Of a stretch of DNA of 64,000 nucleotides, positions 17,122-23,814 are shown one piece after another (positions within the stretch are counted from its first letter, which is position 1; each line of letters starts with the position of its first letter). A program made the position numbers and the translations under genes. This DNA comes from Mucilaginibacter sp. SJ (GTDB lineage: Bacteria; Bacteroidota; Bacteroidia; Sphingobacteriales; Sphingobacteriaceae): positions 1,054,001 through 1,118,000 of the forward strand of contig NZ_CP118631.1 of assembly GCF_028993635.1 (NCBI RefSeq). The letters run 5' to 3'. The notes beneath the pieces were generated by a model. It made no database searches. It saw only the letters and a program-made list of their open reading frames with translations, and was not told the DNA's origin.

Positions 17122-17931
17122 TTAAAATCTGCGCATGCCCCGGCCTGGGTTTCCATTTTGAGAAAAACGTTCGCTACTATTACCTCTGCCATAACTGCCA
17201 CCGTTTGATGGTCGGCCATCCCAGTTGCCGCGATTGTCATGACCGCCATGGTTATTATTGTTGCCATTGTTAGGCTGTCCGTTACCCCATCCACCATGAT
17301 TACCATGGTTGTTATTGTTAGATTGGTTTCCATTACCCCAATTACCACGGTCATGATTACCGTTGCCCCAGTTATGATTATCCCTGCCACTTCCCCAGTT
17401 ACCGCGGTTATCATATGGGTTAGGTCTTCTGCCCCAGTTTCCACGGTCACCACCCCAACCCGGGCGATAAGCATAGCCATTAGCAGGCCTTCTGTCAAAA
17501 CGGTGTCCCCAGTTACCACGATCGCCCATGTAACCGCCCCACCTTTGCCTGTAAAAATCGTGACGCAAGTATGGTCGTGGCGCTCTTACCTCGTATCGTA
17601 CAGCAGTACGCCAGTTATAATCCCGGTAGGCGCCTGGCAGGTAGGCACAGCTTACCCAGCGGCTGCCATCATTGTAGTAGTAACATCCTGCTCCTACATT
17701 ATAATATGCTTCTACTTCCGGTAAATAGTAATAATCATCGTCGTCACTAACGTTTACGTTATCGTAATCGTCATAAACGGGCTGCTCTTCAACCACAGGT
17801 GGCGGAGGGGCCGGTACGTAAACACGGTGAGCAGGGATATTGATACCAAATTGTATAGATACCTGAGCGTTGGCTTTACTGATAAATAAGCTTCCGGCTG
17901 CTATTGCTGATAATATGGCTAAATGCTTCAT
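17122..17931 (-). CDS. Secreted Asn/Gly/Arg-rich low-complexity protein
   Basis: This 269-residue protein has a signal peptide ending at KANAQ. A Pro/Val stretch follows, then an acidic Tyr/Asp segment (about 50-75), a compact YYNVGAGCYYYNDGSRWVSCAYLPG motif with two cysteines, and a long C-terminal tail (about 135-269) built of irregular GNWG, NNNN, HGN and RG units. The Tyr-rich motif followed by an Asn/Gly tail is common among uncharacterised exported proteins of Sphingobacteriaceae. The low-complexity tail also keeps other frames open (for example 17016-17519 on the same strand); those are artefacts. It is a single gene with its own terminator. Function unknown; a surface or matrix role is only a guess. 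Confidence 0.8.
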   Translation of the reverse strand: MKHLAILSAIAAGSLFISKANAQVSIQFGINIPAHRVYVPAPPPPVVEEQPVYDDYDNVNVSDDDDYYYLPEVEAYYNVGAGCYYYNDGSRWVSCAYLPGAYRDYNWRTAVRYEVRAPRPYLRHDFYRQRWGGYMGDRGNWGHRFDRRPANGYAYRPGWGGDRGNWGRRPNPYDNRGNWGSGRDNHNWGNGNHDRGNWGNGNQSNNNNHGNHGGWGNGQPNNGNNNNHGGHDNRGNWDGRPSNGGSYGRGNSSERFSQNGNPGRGMRRF

Positions 17932-18204
17932 AATTGTAAATTTTATATAGTTAGGACGATATCTGTCAGCAATGGTTTAACCGGACATTGCTTTATATGT
18001 TAAAACATTAGTTGATTAGTACAATCTTTTATACGGGATTACTTTAGCCAAACTTTATTTCGAGAAAACATTACAACAATCTATTGTAACCAAATTTTAT
18101 TAGCCGGGCTTATAATAAAAATGAAAGTGTCACTTTAATACTACAAAACAGATTTTAGGATTATAGGTATATTTACTTAATTTGATAACCTTTAATCAAT
18201 TACT

Positions 18205-19512
18205 ATGAAAAACCGCAAATTATTACATTCCATACTGCCTGTAGTTGCTATGGGGGGCTTTATGTTTTTTACAGCCTGCAAAAGCAACAACGACTCAAAG
18301 AAAACTGCCGACAGCACTTCTACCCCTGCTTCAACAACAGAAAACGCGGGCCTTAAAACCCCGGAAGGTTTTAGCGCCAGCATTATTGCCGAAAAACTTG
18401 GTGGTACCCGCCATATTGCCATTACACCACAAGGCGATATCTATGTAAAACTTACCAACGTTAAAAACAACAAAGGCATTTTAATGCTGCATGAAGATGG
18501 TGGTAAGGCTGCTGTTAAAAACAGCTTTGGAGATTACAGCGGTACGGGTATGTCTATAAAAAATGGATATTTATACGCCTCCTCAGATGAGGAAGTTTTT
18601 CGCTATAAACTGAACGACAAGGGCGAGGTCATCAATCCTGATCAGCCTGAAAAAATAGTGACCGGTCTTATTAGCCGTCATGAGCATGAAGCTAAGGCCA
18701 TAACGCTTGATAACGATGGCAACATTTACGTAAACATTGGCGCTTACTCAAATGCCTGCCAGGTTGAAGACCGTAAAAAAGGTTCTCCCGGCCAAAAGGG
18801 CTGCCCTATATTAGATTCGGCCGGCGGTATCTGGCAGTTTAAAGCAGATAAATTGAACCAGCATTATGGCGATGGTATACGTTATGCCACCGGTTTGCGT
18901 AATGTTGTAGGCATCACCTGGAACCAGCAAAACAACCAGCTTTTTGTAATGCAGCACGGCCGCGACCAGCTGTTTGAATTCTATCCACAGTATTTCACTG
19001 CTAAACAATCGGCCATATTACCTGCCGAGTGTATGTACGCGCTTAAAAAGGGTGATAACGCAGGCTGGCCTTACATGTACTACGATCAGGAACAACATAA
19101 AAAAATGCTAATGCCTGAATATGGCGGCGACGGTAAGATTGAAGGCGGAAAAGATGCTATCGACCCCGCTGCTGCTTATCCTGGTCACCTTGCCCCTAAT
19201 GGCCTGTTATTTTACACCGGCGATCAGTTCCCGGCGAAATATAAAAATGGTGCATTCATAGCTTTTCACGGCTCATGGAACCGCGCACCTGAACCGCAGG
19301 CCGGTTACTTCGTGGTATTTCAACCATTTAAAGATGGCAAGCCTGAAGGTCAGTGGGAAGTTTTTGCCGATGGCTTTTCTGGCTCTGCTGCTAATACAGC
19401 TTCAGGTGCTGCGGCCCACCGTCCATGCGGCTTGGCGCAAGGCCCGGATGGCTCACTGTATGTTACCGACGATGTGGCTGGAAATATTTACAAAATCACC
19501 TATAAGAAATAA
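18205..19512 (+). CDS. PQQ-type sugar (sorbosone) dehydrogenase-like lipoprotein
   Basis: The protein has 435 residues. The signal peptide ends in a lipobox (FFTAC, Cys near residue 25), followed by a Ser/Thr/Lys linker. The rest is a six-bladed beta-propeller of the glucose/sorbosone dehydrogenase family, with segments such as RHIAITPQGDIYV, AKAITLDNDGNIYVNIG, YATGLRNVVGITW, MQHGRDQLFEF, NAGWPYMYYD, AFHGSWNRAP and RPCGLAQGPDGSLYVTDD. Family members oxidise aldoses or aldehydes with PQQ; the conserved His and Arg positions in HGRDQL and HGSWNR are kept. Four or more cysteines sit near residues 190-200. It is a single gene ended by a strong terminator. The physiological substrate is unknown, as is whether the host makes PQQ. 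Confidence 0.85.
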   Translation: MKNRKLLHSILPVVAMGGFMFFTACKSNNDSKKTADSTSTPASTTENAGLKTPEGFSASIIAEKLGGTRHIAITPQGDIYVKLTNVKNNKGILMLHEDGGKAAVKNSFGDYSGTGMSIKNGYLYASSDEEVFRYKLNDKGEVINPDQPEKIVTGLISRHEHEAKAITLDNDGNIYVNIGAYSNACQVEDRKKGSPGQKGCPILDSAGGIWQFKADKLNQHYGDGIRYATGLRNVVGITWNQQNNQLFVMQHGRDQLFEFYPQYFTAKQSAILPAECMYALKKGDNAGWPYMYYDQEQHKKMLMPEYGGDGKIEGGKDAIDPAAAYPGHLAPNGLLFYTGDQFPAKYKNGAFIAFHGSWNRAPEPQAGYFVVFQPFKDGKPEGQWEVFADGFSGSAANTASGAAAHRPCGLAQGPDGSLYVTDDVAGNIYKITYKK

Positions 19513-19588
19513 TAACGGACTAAAAAAAGCTGTCATTTTATTATCATAATCACTTACAAGTATTGCGTCACAGGTATAAACAAGGCAT

Positions 19589-19624
19589 AAAAACCGGCGA
19601 CAAGGAAACCTGTCGTCGGTTTTT
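19589..19624 (+). terminator. Intrinsic terminator after the sorbosone dehydrogenase-like gene
   Basis: AAAAACCGGCGACA (19589-19602) pairs with TGTCGTCGGTTTTT (19611-19624) with a single G-U type mismatch, and the 3' arm ends in five T. It lies about 75 bases after the stop codon. Confidence 0.8.
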
Positions 19625-19711
19625 AAAAATTAATGGCCAAGCCCTTTTTACTCAATATTGCACAGGTAAAGGCAGCAAGGGTTGTCAATAAAAAATGGTA
19701 ACACGTAAATC

Positions 19712-19742
19712 AGCCTGCGAAGTTTTTAAAACTTCGTAGGCT
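19712..19742. repeat. Near-perfect palindrome between convergent genes
   Basis: AGCCTGCGAAGTTTT and AAAACTTCGTAGGCT form 15-base arms with one mismatch around a single T. The element lies 12 bases from the stop of the Rid-family gene, between convergent genes. Its CGAAGTTT core recurs in the palindrome at 48671-48716, so both may belong to one family of interspersed elements. It may also act as a terminator. Confidence 0.6.
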
Positions 19743-19753
19743 TAATATTAACC

Positions 19754-20224
19754 TCACTTCTTTTTGATAACAGCCGTCGCTTTTATCTCAATTAAAATAT
19801 CATCCCTGAAAAGCTTGCTTACCTGCACCAGTGTACTTGCCGGTGGTTGCTTTGTATTCACATATCTATCCCTTATATTACGAACTACCTGTACCTGCGA
19901 TGCATCTATGATATAATAGTTCAACTCAACCAGGTCATTCATAGTCCCGCCTGCGGCCTCAACAATGTTTTTGATATTCGTAAAAACCTGTTCAGTTTGG
20001 CTGGCCAGATCACCATTACCGGCAAGCTTACCAGCCTGATCCAAACCAACCTGGCCCGACATGATCACCATTTTGTTTTTACCAAGATCAACAATTACAG
20101 CGTGCGAATAGCCAAAAGGCTTACCTACTGTAGATGGGTTTAAAAAAGTCACATTTTTATTTGCCTCCTGGGCAAAACAAACCGACGGTGCGCAGAGTAA
20201 AATGAGATAAAGGAGTTTTTTCAT
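19754..20224 (-). CDS. Exported Rid (YjgF/YER057c/UK114) family protein lacking the RidA arginine
   Basis: The protein has 156 residues: a signal peptide (about 1-19, ending CFAQ) and one Rid domain with the MVIMSGQVGLDQAGKLAGNGDLASQTEQVFTNIKNIVEAAGG core and the final IKATAV strand. RidA enzymes hydrolyse reactive imines with an Arg in the PPARS motif; here the motif reads PPAST, so that Arg is Ser, and the usual second acidic residue near IEIEA is Lys. Imine deaminase activity is therefore doubtful, and the protein fits the non-RidA Rid subgroups. Export to the periplasm is also unusual. The ATG at 20224 is chosen because the signal peptide starts there; the frame extends upstream to 20269. 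Confidence 0.82.
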   Translation of the reverse strand: MKKLLYLILLCAPSVCFAQEANKNVTFLNPSTVGKPFGYSHAVIVDLGKNKMVIMSGQVGLDQAGKLAGNGDLASQTEQVFTNIKNIVEAAGGTMNDLVELNYYIIDASQVQVVRNIRDRYVNTKQPPASTLVQVSKLFRDDILIEIKATAVIKKK

Positions 20225-20269
20225 CAGGTGATTATTGGTTTGTACAAATTTGGACATATTAAAGCACAC

Positions 20270-20794
20270 TTACAATATCGTAATACCGGCCGACCAACCG
20301 ATCCAACCCTTTGTACGATTGCCCCAATCAATCAAACCGGGTTTGCTTTTTATGATCTGCTGAATATCGCTGTCTCCGGCATGACGGCCGTAGTTGGTGT
20401 AAACGTTAAATGACGGCCCTGCAAAGAAGCTAATTTTTGAACCTGCCCTGAAATTTAGCAACGCACTTACCCGGTTTATCTGATTTTGATTTTTCCATCC
20501 TTTAGCCAACAACAAATGCGTTGAGCCCTCGGCCGATAGTGACATGTTATTATTGAAGATAAAATCGTGTCCCAAGCCAAAACCTGCGCTGTAATAAACA
20601 TGCTTGTCCGTAAAATTAACGCCGCCTGAAATGATGGAATACAGTTTAGCATTCCCCGATTTAAAGGCGATGTTTGTCGTAGCGATCTCGTTAGTGTATA
20701 CCTCAATTTTGGCATATCCATTACGCGAAATATTTAGCAAGCCTATACCATAACCATCGAGCGTATCCGCAATATTTACCATAGCAAATGACAC
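20270..20794 (-). CDS. C-terminal part of the frameshifted STN/surface-repeat protein
   Basis: This frame continues the repeat protein encoded by the next entry. Its first residues (SFAMVNIADTLDGYGIGLLNISRNGY) carry the last two repeat units, followed by a segment of about 130 residues with beta-strand character resembling an outer-membrane or surface protein. The start at 20794 is only where this frame opens. The two frames overlap at 20776-20794. Adding one base, or a -1 slip at the AAAGG around 20799-20804, joins VIK to GVSFAMV, giving a continuous product that keeps the repeat register. Taken alone it has no signal peptide and is unlikely to be an independent gene. It is either a recent pseudogene half, a sequencing indel, or (less likely) expressed by frameshifting. 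Confidence 0.6.
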   Translation of the reverse strand: MSFAMVNIADTLDGYGIGLLNISRNGYAKIEVYTNEIATTNIAFKSGNAKLYSIISGGVNFTDKHVYYSAGFGLGHDFIFNNNMSLSAEGSTHLLLAKGWKNQNQINRVSALLNFRAGSKISFFAGPSFNVYTNYGRHAGDSDIQQIIKSKPGLIDWGNRTKGWIGWSAGITIL

Positions 20795-22002
20795 GCCTTT
20801 ATCACCCGGGCTTTATTAAAAATTCCTGCTACCTGTATTCCGCTTGCTTCGTTGCCTGTAACATTGGCTATCCCCGCAATACTAAACCCGTTGCTGTTTT
20901 TCCGGGTGTAATTGTAAATACCTGCCGCCTGGATACCTTTGCTATTGCTCACGTGGTTAAAGATCCCGGCAAGCTGAACACCCTTAAGACTGTCTTTTAC
21001 CATATTATATATGCCCGCCGCCTGGATACCTTCTATGTTTTTCTGGTCGTTATTATTAATGCCGGCCAGTTGAACGCCTTTGCTGTTACCCCCAACAATA
21101 TTAAAGAGCCCGGCCGCCTGTACATATTTAACTTCCTGTTTGTTGATATTAAACAGTCCCCCAAGTTCAACGCCATTAACGCCACCGTTATACCCCCCTA
21201 AAATATTGAGCGAAAAGTTATTGACTATTTGTCCGCTCATCATACCATGGCTTCCTAAACTTGGTAAAAGCGAGGTTTGTACCGGAACCGTTGAAAGGTA
21301 ACCGCCTAAATTAAGGTTCTGTATTTTCTGGCCGGATGAAAGGAACATTCTGCCCAACCAGCTCCTGTCTGATTTTGAATTTGCGGCATCGGCGCTGTAA
21401 TAATATTCGCGTGATTTTATGGATACGTTTACATTATTTAAAAAATTGATACTGGTATCACGATATAGCTCCTTACTCACATTAAGCGTAATCATACCAT
21501 TGGCTTTTATTTTGAGCTGGAAGTAACCGTTCTGATCGGTAAGGGTTGATTCCAGCGAATTTTTTTCATAAACACTGGCATTGTAAAGTTTTTTGCCGGT
21601 GATATCATCATACACGTAACCGCTGATGTAATAAACATTGCCTGGCCCGGCCAGGGTATCAGGCACAAGAGCTAACCTGTACGGCGTAGGCCGGAGTATA
21701 ATATACCCCGGCGACTCCTTATAATCAACCCTGCCATGAAACAGCTCATCAAGCAGGTTTTTGATCGTTTGCCCGGATGATACTATGCTCACCACACTAT
21801 CGGTTTTGATGACATCATTGCTGTATGAGAAATAAAACTTGCCTTTTTCGCCGATAATGGTCAGTATCTCGGCTATCTTTTTTTGTTTAACATTGAGCGC
21901 TACAGTACGGTTCAGGTTATCCTGTGCAAGCGCGTTGGTAATGAGCAGGCAGCCCGCCAATACGAGCATTATATAAAATAATATATTTAGTTTCTTTTCC
22001 AT
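20776..22002 (-). CDS. STN and carboxypeptidase-regulatory-like protein with surface repeats (N-terminal part of frameshifted gene)
   Basis: This frame encodes 408 residues. A signal peptide (about 1-27) is followed by an STN domain (about 30-105), which in TonB-dependent transducers contacts FecR, and a carboxypeptidase-regulatory-like beta-sandwich (about 125-200). From about 250 onward come tandem repeats of 15-19 residues with the core GxQxAGIxN, at least eight copies, of the kind called LA_2272-type surface repeats. The frame ends abnormally in KACHLLW after a one-base shift; the repeats continue in the overlapping frame ending at 20270. No TonB plug or large barrel is present. The start overlaps the FecR stop by one base (TGATG), so it belongs to the sigma/FecR operon and probably signals through FecR. 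Confidence 0.75.
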   Translation of the reverse strand: MEKKLNILFYIMLVLAGCLLITNALAQDNLNRTVALNVKQKKIAEILTIIGEKGKFYFSYSNDVIKTDSVVSIVSSGQTIKNLLDELFHGRVDYKESPGYIILRPTPYRLALVPDTLAGPGNVYYISGYVYDDITGKKLYNASVYEKNSLESTLTDQNGYFQLKIKANGMITLNVSKELYRDTSINFLNNVNVSIKSREYYYSADAANSKSDRSWLGRMFLSSGQKIQNLNLGGYLSTVPVQTSLLPSLGSHGMMSGQIVNNFSLNILGGYNGGVNGVELGGLFNINKQEVKYVQAAGLFNIVGGNSKGVQLAGINNNDQKNIEGIQAAGIYNMVKDSLKGVQLAGIFNHVSNSKGIQAAGIYNYTRKNSNGFSIAGIANVTGNEASGIQVAGIFNKARVIKACHLLW

Positions 22003-22964
22003 CAGTTTTTGATTATGATGAGATGAGGTTTTTTGATCACTTTAACATCGCCAAGGGTTTTGCTTATGACCTCTAAAATCCCATCAAGTGAACCTGCTTT
22101 AAATGTGGTTGTTATAGTCCTGTTAGCCAGTTTTTTATTATCTATCACAATATTTGCGTGATAGGCTTCATTAAGCACATCCACAAGCCGCCACAGTGGT
22201 GTTTTATTGGCTACGAACTTTTGGGTACGATAATAATTATATAGCTCATCCTGGCTGCTGCCTTTCTGCAGGCGGCCACTTTGTACCGATGCTTTCTCCT
22301 TAGGTTTTAGTTTCACCACTATCTCCTGCTGAATTACCTGCACAACGCCGGTTTCAACAATAACCTCGGTATTGGGGCCGGTAGTTTTAATATTGAACGA
22401 TGTACCTACCACCTTCACAACCAGGTCATTTACGTGGATCATAAATGGTTTTGATTTATCATGCGCCACATCAAAAAAAGCTTCTCCTTTTAACGAAATC
22501 TCCCTGGTATCGCCGGTAAATCTGTCAGGGTAATTCAATACCGAGTTTTTATTCATGGTGATCAATGAGCCATCGGCTAAAGTAACCTTGCGAACCATGT
22601 TGCCGCTTTTTAACGTGAGCATATTGGGCTTACCGGGTTTAAGCACCGCATACAATATTCCCGCGCTCCCTAATATAACCAGCCACATAGCAGCCATTTT
22701 AAGCCAGCGGTTTGCCGGCTTTAAAGATTTAATTGTAGCCGATGCCTCCCCCCTGTTTTGTGACAGCTGTTTAAATTCAGCCCATGAAGCATCAGGATCA
22801 AGCTTACTTTCTATTTTAAGTTCGCGGCTGGTATCCCAGATCAGTTTAAAATGATCAAAATACTTTCGGTTATCGTCATTTTCGCCAAGCCAGCGGTTGA
22901 TGGTTTCATTCTCAACCGACGTGGTTTCGTTCAGCATGTATTTGGTTAATAAATCGTCCATCAT
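22002..22964 (-). CDS. FecR family anti-sigma protein
   Basis: This 320-residue protein has a cytoplasmic N-terminal region (about 1-85) that binds sigma, one membrane helix (about 88-110, MWLVILGSAGILYAVL), a periplasmic FecR domain (about 115-235, with VTLADGSLITMNKNSVLNYP and GEAFFDVAH), and a C-terminal DUF4974 domain (about 250-320) ending in KKPHLIIIKN. It would hold or activate the ECF sigma encoded 1 base upstream, in response to the STN domain of the protein encoded downstream. Its stop overlaps the next start by one base. The three-gene unit is a cell-surface signalling module. The terminal component is not a TonB-dependent receptor here, which is unusual. Confidence 0.9.
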   Translation of the reverse strand: MMDDLLTKYMLNETTSVENETINRWLGENDDNRKYFDHFKLIWDTSRELKIESKLDPDASWAEFKQLSQNRGEASATIKSLKPANRWLKMAAMWLVILGSAGILYAVLKPGKPNMLTLKSGNMVRKVTLADGSLITMNKNSVLNYPDRFTGDTREISLKGEAFFDVAHDKSKPFMIHVNDLVVKVVGTSFNIKTTGPNTEVIVETGVVQVIQQEIVVKLKPKEKASVQSGRLQKGSSQDELYNYYRTQKFVANKTPLWRLVDVLNEAYHANIVIDNKKLANRTITTTFKAGSLDGILEVISKTLGDVKVIKKPHLIIIKN

Positions 22965-22965
22965 G

Positions 22966-23574
22966 TTAAATAATATTAAAAGCCCGGCTGATAAGCCAAA
23001 TGATCAACGGCAGGTAATCAACTAATTTGAGCCGTAATGTTTTCAGGGCTCTGCCCATCTGGTTTTCTACTGTTTTTATGGAGATGCCTAATTCGTCGGC
23101 AATTTCCTGGTATTTTAAATCCTCAAACCTGCTTAGCTGAAATACCGTCCGACATTTTTCGGGCAAATCGTTTAGGGCTTGCTGTAATTTTTCTTTGAGA
23201 TCAAGCAGCTCCATACCGCCGGCGCTTCCATCAACTTTATCCTTCGTCATATACAGTACATGCTGCTGGTGATTAACCTTTACTTTCTGGTGCCTCAGGT
23301 TATTAAGGCATTCGTTATAAACCGCGCCATACAAGTAGGCCTTTATCGAGCCGGTGAAATTCAGCCGCTCTTTGCGTTCCCAGAGCCGCATGAAAACGTT
23401 TTGTACCATCCCCTTCGCCGTATCTTCATCTCTTAAAATAGAGATAGCATACACATGTAACGGCCTGATGAAGTGCTTATAAACCTTTTCAAAGGTTGCT
23501 TCATCGCCCGAGAGCAGCAGCGGGATCAATTGTTCGCTATTTATATCCAAAATATCATCAGTTTGGGTTAACAT
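22966..23574 (-). CDS. ECF-type RNA polymerase sigma factor (Bacteroidota FecI-like)
   Basis: The 202-residue protein has sigma region 2 (about 25-95, with RPLHVYAISILRDEDTAKGMVQNVFMRLWERKE) and region 4 (about 130-185, with LPEKCRTVFQLSRFEDLKYQEIADELGISIKTVENQMGRALKTL). It is the Bacteroidota type that works with FecR anti-sigma proteins. It ends with a hydrophobic tail (LPLIIWLISRAFNII), which may form an amphipathic or membrane-associated helix. It is followed by the FecR gene after one base. A 44-codon open frame (23579-23713) ends 4 bases before its ATG. Its target promoters are probably its own operon and unknown genes. Confidence 0.9.
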   Translation of the reverse strand: MLTQTDDILDINSEQLIPLLLSGDEATFEKVYKHFIRPLHVYAISILRDEDTAKGMVQNVFMRLWERKERLNFTGSIKAYLYGAVYNECLNNLRHQKVKVNHQQHVLYMTKDKVDGSAGGMELLDLKEKLQQALNDLPEKCRTVFQLSRFEDLKYQEIADELGISIKTVENQMGRALKTLRLKLVDYLPLIIWLISRAFNII

Positions 23575-23578
23575 TCAA

Positions 23579-23713
23579 TTAAATCTTAATGCGGTAATTA
23601 ATGGTTGTAAGGATGTTTATCCATTTATTCTCCTCAATTATCCGCCTGGCCCAATTATTATCGGGAGAGTAAATAAAAGTAATAAGAAGTAATAAGGAAG
23701 CTAATCTGTTCAT
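23579..23713 (-). CDS. Small open frame (44 residues) preceding the sigma gene
   Basis: An ATG at 23713 opens a 44-residue frame with a hydrophobic N-terminus (MNRLASLLLLITFIYS) and a more polar second half. It stops at 23579, 4 bases before the sigma factor start. The N-terminus looks like a signal or membrane segment. The tight spacing suggests translational coupling or a leader peptide, but there is no family match I can name. It may be chance. Confidence 0.3.
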   Translation of the reverse strand: MNRLASLLLLITFIYSPDNNWARRIIEENKWINILTTINYRIKI

Positions 23714-23814
23714 TTTAGTAAAATTTATCCTGAAACACGCCAGGATCATTTTACCCCTATGAGCAAATGAATTTTTATTTAAAAAACGAACAGAGAGTTT
23801 GATTCAGGAAGATC

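Noticed and set aside
17016..17519. Long open frame (167 codons) within the Asn/Gly-rich secreted protein gene
   Set aside because: It is kept open by the biased composition of the real gene at 17122-17931, encodes a Val/Thr/Met-rich sequence with no motif, and overlaps the terminator region.
20795..20806. Programmed -1 frameshift at AAAG in the STN/repeat gene
   Set aside because: The site lacks a canonical heptamer and a clear downstream structure; a simple indel is a better explanation, so it is listed only as a finding about the break.
23390..23405. AAAACGTTTT, a LacI-like palindrome
   Set aside because: It lies inside the sigma factor coding region and is likely a coincidence of codons.
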